In this document: piece by piece, positions 33,905 through 44,685 of the stretch
How the letters are laid out: each line of letters opens with the position of its first letter
Numbering within the stretch: position 1 is the stretch's first letter
Assembly: GCA_009760885.1 (NCBI GenBank)
Contig: CM019717.1
Coordinates: 45,896,866 to 45,960,865, forward strand
DNA: 64,000 nucleotides
Origin: Achatina immaculata
Lineage: Eukaryota; Mollusca; Gastropoda; Stylommatophora; Achatinidae
Reading direction: 5' to 3'
Translations under genes and position numbers: made by a program
Notes under the pieces: model-generated
Databases searched by the model: none
Seen by the model: the letters and a program-made list of their open reading frames with translations, nothing else
Told to the model about the DNA's origin: nothing

Positions 33905-35123
33905 CTTCTTCGTTCGCTTCTACCACCAAGACCGCCCCGTGATCCTCCTGAATTTACTCCAGTGGTCCTCGATAGGTCCCGTAGTCCCTTTGTGGTCCCC
34001 GAAAGGGCCACACGAGATCCACGAGGGGACCAGAAGAGGTTCAGAGTATCGTAGGGCTTGAGCCTGTATTCTTGGTGGGTCTCAGAAGCAGGAGTCCTTG
34101 ACGCCGTGGTTTTCGTTGCACCAGTTTAGTCTAAGGTTGGACTTTCTCACCGGAAGACCTCGACGTGTTTTGGATATCAGTATATCCCGGCTGGGTGAGA
34201 GGTGGTAGCCCATCTAGCCTAGAGTTGGACTTTCTCACTGGAAAACCTCAACGTGTTTTTGGATACATGTGTATCACCTCCGGGTTAGAGATGGTTGCCC
34301 ATCCAGTCCAGCCTTGGACTTTCTCACCGGATAACCTCAGCGTGATTAGGATACGCATACATCCCCGCCGGGGGGAGAGGTGGTTGCCTATCTAGACTGC
34401 CCTGGTCCAGTGTCTCTGACTTCAGCATTTTGTGGTCGTGGCCGCTACCCTTCCTAGTTGTGGCCAGGACGGAGCTTTTGTCCAGGAGAACGAATCCTCT
34501 CCACTAATAAGTTTCACCTCTGGGTTGTGTCGGTTTAGGCATATTATCCCAGTATAGGCGTTTTTAGGACGTGACCGACCTCTAGAGCGGAGGTACCGTG
34601 ACATGAGTAGCCATCAAGTTTCACCCCTGGTTTAAGCTGGTTTAGGCATATTTCACCAGTATGGGTGTACCTCGGACGTGGCCGGCCTCTAGAGCAGATG
34701 TGCCATGGTATGAGTAGCTTTCGCCACGAGACTACTGGACATACCAATTAAGCTTCACTTTATCCTTTCCATCATCTTTTCATATCGGCGCCGCACGGCA
34801 ACTATAATTTCTTTTTCCTATTTTCTTCATTGGCCGGGAGGAGTTTCACACCACGCGCGGCATCCGAGAAAGCTCGCCAGCAGTGCCTTAACCTCTGGGT
34901 TAAGCCGGTTCAAGCAACTCGCCCGATATGAGTGCACATAGGACATGGCCGACCTCCAGACCAGAGGTGCTGTGATTTGACCAGTCCTGTCCTCGAGACT
35001 ACTGATTAATTCACTTAATCCTTTCTTTCACATTTTCCATAGTGGCGCCGCGCGTACATTTCTTCACTGGCCAGGCGGAGCCCCACTCCACGCACGCCAG
35101 CTGAAGAATCTCGCCAACAGCGG
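33905..35123 (-). mobile_element. Non-coding repeat element R (copy 1), antisense
   Basis: This 1.22-kb segment is the inverted counterpart of 40318-41640. It contains three ~87-89 bp subrepeats (CTTTCTCACCGG-ACCTC) at about 34139, 34226 and 34315, and three ~110-bp subrepeats (CCTCTAGAG cores at 34577, 34681 and 34949). On its own strand the 5' boundary CCGCTG-TGGCGAGATTC is shared exactly by the two copies, and the 3' end is GCGAACGAAGAAG. No ORF or RT is visible. It is a non-autonomous element of unknown class. Confidence 0.75.
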
Positions 35124-35168
35124 AATCTTTGAGACAAGCATATGACTACTGGCAAGATCAACCAGATA
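35124..35168 (-). other. First ~45 nt of 18S rRNA, antisense
   Basis: Read on the minus strand, this is the 5' end of 18S rRNA. The plus-strand string AAGCATATGACTACTGGC is the complement of the well-known GCCAGTAGTCATATGCTT segment, and the flanking ATCAACCAGA and GAGACA complement TCTGGTTGAT and TGTCTC. I recognise about 45 nt with two differences from the canonical animal sequence (from memory; a rRNA alignment would settle it). It directly abuts the non-coding repeat, with no rest of the 18S gene present. Confidence 0.88.
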
Positions 35169-35690
35169 GCTTTCTTCACTGAACCTTAGTCGGATATCTG
35201 CCGACAGACCGACGCGAGGAAAGGGAGCGAATCCCTTTCGACCCCGGCGGCGTTTCATTTCCTTTAACCGGCGGCGGCCGGCTCTCTCTGCTCTAACGAA
35301 CGAGAAGAAAGTCTGGCACCCACAACCAATGCACGTTACATACTACAGACCCGATATTCTGTGGGAGAGATGGGCCAATTTCGAGATCATCGGTCGACAA
35401 AACCGTAGTACACCACAGACGCGTTAGCACGAACCTGGCTGGCTAGCCGTTTATTAGCTTCGCTCGACGGACAAACCACTCGCTTCTACATCGAAACACC
35501 TTAACTTTCGCCGTCCGGGAAGGGAGCGAAAGCCTTTCTCCCCACGCACGGAACTCGAGAGCCCTTTTCGCCAAAGGAACGGTCGGCCTGCACAACAGCA
35601 GCCCGCGCTGTGCAGCTCCGGGTGGATCTGCGCGGCTGACGGTGCACAGGTAAAACGGGCATTGATTGGGTACCTAGGACCCAACTATAA
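35169..35690 (-). other. Putative rDNA 5' external transcribed spacer segment
   Basis: This is the sequence immediately upstream of the 18S start on the same strand, so its position implies 5' ETS. Composition is much more GC-rich than the surroundings (CCCCGGCGGCG, GGCGGCGGCCGGC). It holds an internal repeat of AAGGGAGCGAA-CCTTTC at 35219 and 35521. It ends at about 35690, where LINE family D resumes. No conserved ETS sequence exists to align, so this is positional inference. Confidence 0.65.
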
Positions 35691-36480
35691 TATCTTGATT
35701 TTGCAGATGACATAACTCTTATCAATGACAATGTGAACTCGACGCAAGGAAAAAAAAACAGGTAACCTGTCTTCACTGGCTAGCAAAATATTACTTGAAA
35801 TTAACAAGGACAGAGCAAAAATAATGAAACTTCCCATTAATCAAGAAGGAAAATATACATAGAAGGGACAGCTGTTGAAGAAGTACACCAATTTGCATAA
35901 CTCAGCAGCTACATAGACCAGGATTGTGACACTAGAAAGGAAATCGGAATTAGAATTGAAAAAGCATCTTTGACCTTCAAGAATCTTGAGACCATATGGC
36001 ATTCAAAGGGTATAAGCACTAAAACCAAGTTAAGAGTATTCAATTCAAATGTAATAACCACCCTCATTTATGAACGCGAAAGCTGGAAAACAACTAAAGA
36101 AATAAACAACAAATTAGGCTCTTTTGAAAACAAATGATAAATGAAAATACTCGGCATCAAGTGGAGCAAATTCAGGAGCAACGCAGAGATAAGACAAATG
36201 AGCGAACAACAACCTGCTTCATGATCAGAAAAATGAGAGGGACATACGTCGGTCAAGTGATGAGAATAAACAGCCAGAGAATCCCAAAAACATGATATCA
36301 AGTGGAACACAACAGGTCGAAGAAAAAGAGGTTGATCACGTGAGACTCTAAAGAAGACATTATTAAGATAGGCCATTTTCATGAGCATAAAATTCTTTGA
36401 TGAGATTGAAAAGATCGCCGAAAACGGGAAAACTTGGCGAACTACAATGAGAGTCCTTTGTGACGTTTAAGAACACGTGA
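35690..36480 (+). mobile_element. LINE family D, 3' segment after the insertion
   Basis: Resumes at DFADDITLINDN (35697-35735, YADD-type box intact), then frames giving TYIDQDCDTRKEIGIRIEKA, RESWKTTKEINN, MKILGIKWSKF and a C-terminal end TGRRKRG, then KTWRTTMRVLCDV and stop (about 36470). The end is the same as at 8627-8828. Stops and frameshifts are scattered. Together with 33190-33900 it is a single copy. Confidence 0.83.
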
Positions 36481-36750
36481 AGGATGTGAGAATGTAAGAA
36501 TGCAAGTCTTGTGCCTTTGATCTACCCACTGTCCTAGCAGGCAAGGCAGAACGTAAGGAAATTATATTCTTTGGTAAACACAATGACCAGCATAAATTAG
36601 ACGATGCTACATAACATAACTGAGAACATCCGCTGTGGTTATGAAAGTATGAAGAAACATTTTGGTTTAGTTTATGGAAAATTAGTTTATATATCATGAA
36701 TTTCTAGTCTGTTCGGACTATTATATAATGATTTGTGATAAGTATTATTT
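36481..36750. other. No gene recognised
   Basis: Unique-looking AT-rich spacer between LINE tails. Confidence 0.45.
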
Positions 36751-37557
36751 CATTCATTCATTCATTCATTCATTTGCATGTCCATTGTGGAAATTTGCCT
36801 CCCGAACAGCACTCCGGTAGGCCTCTCGGTTGTGAGCAAGATGGCCTGCTGCTGATGCATCCATTTGCAGATCATCAACGATGTCTTTCAGCCATCTTCG
36901 CCTTGATCTTCCTCTCTTTCTTTTTCCCATTATGTACCCTTCCAAGACGGTTTTCTCTAGATTATCGTGACGTTTAATGTGTCCAAAATATTTAAGTTTT
37001 CTCTGTTTGATCCTCTTTACTAGCCAGCCTTCTTCAATATTAAGTTCTTGTAGTATGAATATATTTGTTCTTTTTTGTGTCCATGGTATTTGAAGAACTC
37101 TTCTGTAGCATTTAAATTCAAAGACATGTATGTGTTTCTCACCTGTTTTGTTAAGTTTCCAGGTCTCACAGACATATTTTGCGATGGGAAAGATGCATAC
37201 CCTTAAAAATCTGATTTTTGTAGTTCTGTCTGCTCCTCTCCACAGCTTCTTTAGTTGTTTTACTTTCTGAAAAGCGAACGATGTCCTCCTTTTAATTTCC
37301 CTCATTGTATCTCCATTATTAGTTAGCAGTGATTCAAGATATTCAAAACTCTCCACTTCTTCCAGTTTTTCTTCATTGATAGATATATCAGCTGCCTTGT
37401 TTGTTTTGTCAGTTGTCATCAATTTAGTTTTCTTCACATTAAGATAGAGGTTTTGCTCTTCACTATTCTTACGGACTGACATAATTAGTTTTTCCATTCC
37501 TTTTTGTGTTGTGGACAATAATGCTGTGTCATCAGCATATCTAATCTCTGGTATTTC
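36751..37557 (-). mobile_element. LINE family A 3' fragment, ORF largely open
   Basis: The minus strand starts at EIPEIRYADDTALL (37555-37515), then an uninterrupted 250-codon frame (37518-36766) with KKTKLMTTDKTNKAA, RTTKIRFLRVCIFPIAKYVC, RRVLQIPWTQKRTNIFILQE, KYFGHIKRHDNLEKTVLEGY and HLAHNREAYRSAV, ending in the (CATT)n tail at 36751-36774. It is 5'-truncated exactly at the YADD region. This is the least decayed family A copy here. Confidence 0.9.
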
Positions 37558-37788
37558 AATTATTATTGTATTATTTATACATTTTATTTACGCGCTTAAA
37601 TCTAAGCACTCAAGTTTATCATTTTTATCTGGAGCTGAAAGTCTTTCTCTGATTTGAAACAAAAACTATGCTAGATACAGATGTCTTCGAAATTTTACCT
37701 AAACTCAAAGTTCCTTTTCTTTTACTTTTATTCATGCACATCATCATCATGTGCTATGTTTGTTGTCACGTGAACGTGTAATCGATAC
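37558..37788. other. No gene recognised
   Basis: Short AT-rich spacer with a CATCATCAT run near 37740. Confidence 0.4.
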
Positions 37789-37790
37789 TA

Positions 37791-39095
37791 CACTGTTAAA
37801 AAACAAAGAAACGCAACAAATACGATTTTGTGATTTAAACTGAAGTTTGCAAATTGCCTGGAACGTTCACTTGGGCATCAACTTCACGTGCTGATCTGAA
37901 TTTACTCAGCATATGGTTCATGAGCACAGAAAAGCGACACTAGTCAAAACAGCATTTTTGACAATAACTCATGACAGGTTCACGAGAATCCCGTGAAACT
38001 TACTGAACACAAAACTCACTGACCATGTTATTGAATTCCTATAAAAGATTGACGCTCCTCGAATCAGTTCATTTGAAAATTCAATGCGCAATATGGCTGT
38101 TCTCACTACAGAACAACGACTCATCATCATTGGACATTTACAGACTGAACAATCACAAAATGTAGTAACCAGACAATTTAATGTGGTTAGAAGCACCATT
38201 AGTCGCCTTTGGAGACGATTTCAAGAAACTGGTTCAGTTGCAGACCGGCCGAGCAGTGGAAGACCCATAGTCACAACTCCTGCCAAAGACCGCTTCATAC
38301 GGCTGCATCACCTCAGGAATCGATTTGCATCTGCGTCCCCAACAGTCCAGTTAATGACAGCAGCTCGTCGAATTTCAAATCAAACGGTCAGGATCCGGCT
38401 GCAAGACGCTGGTCTTTGAACTAGACGACCCTATAGAGGTCATGTTCTTGCGGATCGGCATCTCCAGAACCGACTGAAGTGGGCAAACCAGCATCGTCAA
38501 TGGACCGTTGCGAATGATTGGAGAAGGGTTTGGTTTAGTGATGAATCATTTTTTTCTGCTCCAGCGACGCAATAGACGGAGAAGAGTTTACTGCAGAGTC
38601 CAGAACTGCATGGATGAGGCTCCTCCACAAGTGGTGGAGGTGTACTGGTGTGGGGACGATCAACTTCATGGGAAGAAGTGACCTGGTGCAAAGTGAAGGA
38701 GGCTGAATGCCCAACGATACGTCGCTGAAATTCTTCGTTCTCACGTCCTTCCACTTCTGGCTGCACCAGGGTCGATTTTTCAGCAGGATAACGGTCAACC
38801 TCATGTGGCACAACTCACCACCCAGTTCCTCGCTGACAACAACGTCCAGACCATTCAGTAGCCATCCATGTCATGAGACATGAATCCAATAAAATACTTA
38901 TGGAATGAACTCAGTAGACAAGTCCGCCAGCGAGACGTAGCGCCAGCCAATCTCCGACAGTTGTCTCTTTTGCTCTGCGGGAAGAGTGGACTGCCATCCC
39001 ACAACAACAGATCCAACGGCTAATCGGATCCATGTCAAGGAGATGTCGTTCTCTGATACAGTCCAGAGGGGGCCATACGCTTTAGTGAAACGGAG
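37791..39095 (+). mobile_element. Tc1-like DNA transposon remnant
   Basis: Left end: TA dinucleotide then CACTGTTAAAAAACAAAG, a form typical of Tc1-like terminal repeats in invertebrates. The transposase remnant lies at 38084-39080. I could not find a matching inverted repeat to the right, so the 3' end appears lost or too diverged. Tc1/mariner elements use a cut-and-paste DDE transposase and insert at TA. Total length, about 1.3 kb, is close to normal for the family. Confidence 0.8.
38084..39080 (+). pseudogene. Tc1-like transposase pseudogene
   Basis: The first 111 codons (38084-38419) carry the paired-like helix-turn-helix DNA-binding domain: RLIIIGHLQTEQSQ, RSTISRLWRRFQETG, and the conserved RPSSGRPIVTTP linker. 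It then stops at TGA where CGA (Arg) is expected (38417-38419). The same frame continues with GHVLADRHLQNRLKWANQH and WRRVWFSDES (first catalytic Asp present). A run of T near 38550 causes a frameshift. Then come VLVWG, FQQDNGQPH (second Asp present) and NPIKYLWNEL, where the third catalytic residue (Glu of NPIEHLW in the family) is replaced by Lys. It is inactive. Confidence 0.87.
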
Positions 39096-39099
39096 GCCT

Positions 39100-39470
39100 C
39101 AGCCGCAAATATTAGAAATCCAAACCAAATTTAATGAACAACATTTCGTTTTTAAGGTCTTAAAGTTTCTTCAAATCAATATTGAAACATTAATTCCGTA
39201 AAATAAAATCTTGATACAAGTTTGAAATGTGGTGTCTATTACGACTACAGTAGTGTTGTATAATTTGTTTTTGCCATGTTTCCTCTATCTCTTTATTCAC
39301 TAACGCCATTATCTTTGCTGTGCACCAAAGCCTGAACGCGTTGTACTCGTGTGAATTATGCAGTTCGTGCATAAAATGTAACCACTATGCCCTCAGGTAT
39401 ACGAAGTTCACTTGAGGCACGAGGAGTTGATTTGCCAGGACTGGGTTGGAAAGTATTACGCACAGCCTCA
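39100..39470. other. No gene recognised
   Basis: AT-rich, with a short open frame (39190-39372 minus) of no known motif. Confidence 0.45.
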
Positions 39471-39473
39471 ACA

Positions 39474-39760
39474 GTCTCTTCATTCACACTAGGCCAAGCA
39501 GGCTCAACAGTCTCTTCATTCACACTAGGTCAAGCAGGCTCAACAGTCTCTTCATTCACACTAGGCCAAACAGCCTCAACAGTCTCTTCATTCACACTAG
39601 GTCAAGCAGCCTCAACAGTCTCTTCATTCACACTAGGCCAAGCAGCCTCAACAGTCTCTTCATTCATGCTAGGTCAAGCAGGCTCAACAGTCTCTTCATT
39701 CATGCTAGGTCAAGCAGGCTCAACAGTCTCTTCATTCACGCTAGGCCAAGCAGGCTCGAC
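39474..39760. repeat. 36-bp minisatellite, 8 units
   Basis: Unit CAACAGTCTCTTCATTCACA followed by CTAGGYCAAGCAGSCT, with an ATGCTAGG variant in units 6-7. The 36-bp period keeps two plus frames open (peptides SSFTLGQAGSTV and NSLFIHTRPSRL). These are repeat translations. Confidence 0.95.
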
Positions 39761-40317
39761 AGCACTGCCAGCATCTTTAAACTTTGCATGGCAACCTGTG
39801 ATGCGTTTTTTTTTTTTTTTGCATCTGGCAGATCTTCTTGGCACTCATTTCTGAGCCTTCATTGAACTATAACTGATGAATTTGTTTCATTATACCACAA
39901 AACACACTTGGCTTTTTCCTTCAAATACGCCATTTTGATACTGATGATTGTAGAACTAAGTGTATAGAAGAAAAAATGCTTTCGTTAACGCCACAATATT
40001 CATGTTTTTGTCTAGCGTAGTTTTTATTAATCACGAAAGGATTTTATTTTGCCTTACGGATATCTGAGATTCTCAGAATGGTGAAATTTAATAAAAATAT
40101 ATGGTTCTAAGGACTGTTATTGCCGAAGGTGGGGTGGAGAATTCGCTCTCAGCTCCAAAGGTGTGCGTCTCAAATAGCCTCTGGTAGTCAAGTCCAGCTC
40201 CTGGCCTTCTCATGGCAGAACTGTTTAAACTGACAGGAGAAGGGGCGAAGGCGAATATCTGGCGCCTGAAAACCAGACACTTAGGGTAGATGTAAGTCAT
40301 GTTTGGTAGCACATCTA
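39761..40317. other. No gene recognised
   Basis: AT-rich, with a T homopolymer at 39807-39820 and nothing further identified. Confidence 0.45.
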
Positions 40318-41640
40318 CCGCTGCTGGCGAGATTCTTCAGCTGCCGTGCGTGGAGCGGTGCTCTTCCCGGCCAGTGAAGAAAGGTGCAAGTGGGGTTGCC
40401 GCGCGGCACCACTGCGGAAAAGGTGGTAGAAAGGATAAAGCGAAGCAAACAGTCAAATCACGGCACCTCTGGTCTGGAGTTCGGCCACGTCCGAAGTGCA
40501 CTCATATCGGGTGAAATGCCTGAACCGGCTTAACACAGAGGTTAAGACACTGCTGGCGAGATTCTTCGGATGCCACGCGTGGAGTGAAGCTCCTCCCGGT
40601 CAAGGAAGAAACTGTGGAAAAGAAATAAAGGTTGCTGTGCGGCGCCGATGTGAAAAGGCGAAGGAAAGGATAAAATAAAGTTTAATCGGTATGTCCAGTA
40701 GTATCGCTGCGAGAGCTACACATACCACGGCGCCTCTGCTCTAGAGGCCAGCCACGTCCGAAATACACCTACACTGGTGAAATATGTTTAAACCGGCATA
40801 CACCAGGGGTATAACTTGATGGCTAGGCATGTCACGCCACCTCCGCTCTAGAGGTCGGTCACGCCCGATATACACCCATACTGGTGAAATATGCCTAAAC
40901 CGGCTTACACCAGGGGTGAAACTTGATGGCTACACAAGTCACGGTACCTCTGCTCTAGAGGTCGGTCATGTCCTAAAAACGCCCATTCTGGATAATATGC
41001 CTAAACCGGTTCAACCCAGGGGTGGAAGTCACTAGTGGCGAGGATTTGTCCTCCTGGACAAAAGCTCCGTCCTGGTCACAACTAGGAAGGATAGCTGCCA
41101 CGACCACAAAATGCTGAAGTCAGAGACACTGGACCAGGGCAGTCTAGATAGGCAACCACCTCTCACCCGGCGGGGATGTATGCATATCCTAATCACGCTG
41201 AGGTTTTCCGGTGAGAAAGTCCAAAGCTGGACTGGATGGGCAACCACCTCTAACCCGGCGGTGATACACATGTATCTCAAAACACGTCGAGGTTTTCCGG
41301 TGAGAAAGTCCAACTCTGGCCTGGGTGGGCTACCACCTCTCACCCAGCGGGGATACACTGATATCCAAAAACACGTCGAGGTCTTCCGGTGAGAAAGTCC
41401 AACTTTAGACTAAACTGCTGCAACGAAAACCACGGTGTCATGCAATCCCGCTTCTGAGACCCACCAAGAATACAGGCTCAAGCTCTACGATACTCTGAAC
41501 CTCTTGTGGTCCTCTCGTGGATCTCATGTGGTCGTTTCGGGGACCACAAGGGGACCACGGGACTTAACGAGGACCATAGGCGCAAATTCAGTAGGATCAC
41601 AGGGTGGTCTTAGTGGTAGAAGCGAACGAAGAAGAAGAAG
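40318..41640 (+). mobile_element. Non-coding repeat element R (copy 2)
   Basis: Same element as 33905-35123 but on the plus strand, beginning CCGCTGCTGGCGAGATTC with an unrelated upstream flank (AGCACATCTA). It has four ~110-bp subrepeats (cores at 40463, 40729, 40837 and 40943), one more than copy 1, and three ~87-bp subrepeats (41201, 41290 and 41380). It ends GCGAACGAAGAAG then a (GAA)n tail at 41626-41650. The tail suggests a retroposon. No coding capacity. Confidence 0.78.
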
Positions 41641-41652
41641 AAGAAAAAGAAA
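41626..41652. repeat. (GAA)n tail of element R
   Basis: GAAGAAGAAGAAGAAAAAGA follows the element end. Copy 1 has only two such units. Confidence 0.85.
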
Positions 41653-41806
41653 AATGTATGTATAAATATATATTTTAATCAAGTAAATTAAAGAAACAGA
41701 CAGTGGTACCAAAGAAAGACTGTTTTGGAGAAAAATATAGCACATACACTTGATGGCCAGATAATACAAATGAAAAACTTTAAGTGAAGTTACAGTGTAC
41801 TTCTTT

Positions 41807-42058
41807 CATTCATTTGTTCATTTGCATGCCCCTTGCGAAACTTGCCCCACCCCCACGCCTAAATCAGCTCTCTTGAAGGCATCTCGGTTGTAATCAAGGT
41901 GTCCTGCTTTGATGCTGCCATTCGCAAACCATCAACAATGTCTTGCTGCCATCTTCGCCTTGGTTTTCTTCTCTTTCTTCTCCCCATTATGCACCCTTCC
42001 AAGACTGTCTCTGAATTCTCATGACGTTTAATGTGTCCGAAATACTTAAGTTTTTTCT
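41807..42058 (-). mobile_element. LINE family A 3'-terminal fragment
   Basis: Reads CATT-type tail (41807-41830), then GCATGCCCCTTGCG and antisense of the conserved end (NREAY, DGVQDIVDD, GRTKKR, KYFGHIKRHE). About 250 bp long and degraded, with a CCCACCCCCACGC insertion near 41850. Confidence 0.8.
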
Positions 42059-42940
42059 GCAGTGTACTACCGAAGACTAATTAAAACGGTACGTAAGAGA
42101 CAATAACATTACATTTCATACACAGAAAAAGTAAAAAAGCAACAAAAAGAAGTGAATAGAACTCAGTGAAAAAAAAGAAGGAAGCTGAAAAATAGTTGAA
42201 AATGCTGGAAAAAATGTGCTATAAGAATGAAAAAAGAACTGATCTTAACAGAAATACCGAAGACTACAAAAAGTGAACAAGTGCCTGATGCTTAGTTTAG
42301 CATTCATAAACCAATTTTATGTTCGAGGTTTGTCCCTAAATTGATCGTTTCTTTTTAACTTGCAATTCATCATTATCCCCTGGGGAGGTTGCTTACAAGG
42401 AACCACAATCTCCTGCTTTTACAAGGCGCATGCCCTCGCAGCTTCCTGTTCATCTATTTGTGTTTCTGCCTGTCCCTTTGTGATCTGCCTGTCCCTTTGT
42501 GATCTTCTTGCTCTGAACATAACCACAGCGGATGTTCTGAATTATGGCCTAAAATGTGAACACACTAATACTTCACACTCCTTCAGCATCCAACTTTTTT
42601 CCCCCTGGAAACTTGGCTGTATTTTTGCAGTGTATGTAAACTACGGGAAGGTCGATTAACCCTGTCAAAGCCTTTCTTGAAACAGTTGGGAAGACAAACT
42701 TTGCGTTGTCGACCGTGGATGATCTTCATCGTGTTGCCGACCAATCCATGGATGATCTCCGTCATCTGATTCACCACCTTAATTTTTCAGGAGTTCTTGA
42801 ATTTGAGGCTGACCAATGAGAATGTCTTTAAAACTGATAATAAATATTTGCGAGCCGACCCATAATCAACCCGCTAGGGCGTTTTGTGAGTGCTAGTGTT
42901 CGTTGGGTGAAAAAGGGTGGGTGTGGGGGTGGGTGACCTG
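42059..42940. other. No gene recognised
   Basis: AT-rich sequence with a twofold CTGTCCCTTTGTGATCT repeat near 42470-42505. Nothing else stands out. Confidence 0.45.
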
Positions 42941-42948
42941 ACTTAGAG

Positions 42949-43215
42949 GTGATTGCTAACTGCTCTGGCTTTCTTGCGCATGCGCATTGTTTATATATGG
43001 CTGTTAGTAATAAACCTAACTGTTCTCATAAACTTTCTTCCCAAGAAGTTGCTGATTGTTTGCTGATAGATGAAGAAAACGACGATGAATTTTATGCTAT
43101 GGGATTTGATGATTTGGGCTACATTACGGTAGTGGAACAGGTGTTTTCTCTTATCCAGCATGATCCTCGCGCTACAGACAAGCACTCTTACATCATCTGT
43201 AAGACTGTCTACTAG
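42949..43215 (+). CDS. Hypothetical short ORF, acidic, possible transposase N-terminus
   Basis: An 88-codon frame with an acidic cluster, LSSQEVADCLLIDEENDDEF (about codons 30-49). Acidic N-termini of this kind occur in piggyBac-like transposases, but there is no catalytic domain downstream because the sequence runs into a 36-bp tandem repeat. I do not claim a function. It could equally be chance. Confidence 0.2.
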   Translation: MIANCSGFLAHAHCLYMAVSNKPNCSHKLSSQEVADCLLIDEENDDEFYAMGFDDLGYITVVEQVFSLIQHDPRATDKHSYIICKTVY

Positions 43216-43345
43216 ACATCTTCCATCCCTGATTCTAAGACTGTCTACTAGACATCTTCCATCCCTGATTCTAAGATTGTCTCCTAAACAGTTTCCATCC
43301 CTGATTCTAAGATTGACTCCTAGAAATTCTCCATCCTTGATTCCA
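43195..43345. repeat. 36-bp tandem repeat, about 4 units
   Basis: Unit CTAGACATCTTCCATCCCTG plus ATTCTAAGACTGTCTA, the first two identical, the last two diverged (CCTAAACAGTTTCC, CCTAGAAATTCTCC). Confidence 0.92.
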
Positions 43346-44685
43346 CTCACTACAACACGCACATCATTTCTACATTAGCGTCGCTTGTATAATAAAGATG
43401 TAAAAAAAAACCCCCAAACCTTCTTGTTGTCCCAGTCTGCGTAGTTCTGAGACAAAATATGGGATGGCCTGAATGTGAAAAACTCCCACCGTGTACAGCG
43501 ACACTCACCCACAGACTGACATTTTAGAAAGCGATTTCGATGTGAGTATTTGAACTATACTGTATCATTTTTTTCTAAATAAAAATATGCTGTTGTTTTG
43601 CAATATTATTCTTGTATTCATACCTTGTACTGATTTGATTAATTTTATGAGAATACTGAAATATCTTTTAATTATCAAGCAATGTTTTTTCAAGATTTGC
43701 TTATTTGTTGTTATAGATTTATTGTGGCTAAAATAATGTGCTTCGATATCTTTCTGTACGTAAATGCGGAAAGTTCACACATAACCCCAGTTTGTTGTGA
43801 AAAAAAATCTTAAGGAGTTTTGACAAATACTGTATGTGCTATAAATTACAGTAAATGTTTATATGATATTTCAGACTTCATTTATATACATATATTTTTT
43901 TTCATAGCTAAGTCACTTATCTGCATATTCCACATCTAAACTATGAGCTATATAAGATCCTAATATTTGTTTATATATGACAAAAATACCACCTTTCCTT
44001 AGTGAAAGAAAAAAAAGATAAAATGAAAAAAAAAAGATTAGAGAAAACTGTTCTAATTTTGTCTTACCCGGTCTTGAAAGAGTTTTCTGAAAGAGACTGC
44101 ACTGTCATTCAAGCACAGTCTTCGTTGCGATATATAGCACTGACTGTGAGTACTCTATGAGACCACATTGATTGTTAACAAACACAAGAACTATGAGACA
44201 GTATAGATTGTTAACATACACAATAAGACATTTGTGTATACTTTGATGGGAAAAACTTGAAAGAGCGAAAACAGGCGATCTGCAGAAAATGACGTAAATA
44301 ACAGAAATAATGTTGCCATTTGTTTCTATTTTTGGACTGTGATAAATCGGTTTGTAAGACTCCAAATTTTGTTCAGTCTTTTACAACTGGCGGCACTACT
44401 TCACAGGATATGATGGAGAAATAACAAGAGCTAACTTCGCACAGAGAATTTCCTTGTTTTTTTTTAATGGCGCTGAGATAATTTTTTTTTTGTTAAAGTT
44501 CGCACCATGAAAGATATGAAATGTAATTTAAGTTTACATGGAGAGAAGTAGAATTTCTTCATCTTAAACTTTAAAATGCGCCCTCTCTACTTATAAAAAC
44601 ATTTCCTTTCTCACATGGCCCACACTCCTCACCATTGTTATGCCTCATTTATAAACTTTATTTCATTGAAATTACATGTAAAATC
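43346..44685. other. No gene recognised
   Basis: AT-rich intergenic-type DNA. Short frames without motifs. Confidence 0.5.

Noticed and set aside
35124..35168. Functional 18S rRNA gene
   Set aside because: Only about 45 nt of the 5' end are present, with two differences; the gene does not continue.
39387..39865. 155- and 139-codon ORFs (SSFTLGQAGSTV repeats)
   Set aside because: 36-bp minisatellite translated in two frames; no start context or homologue recognised.
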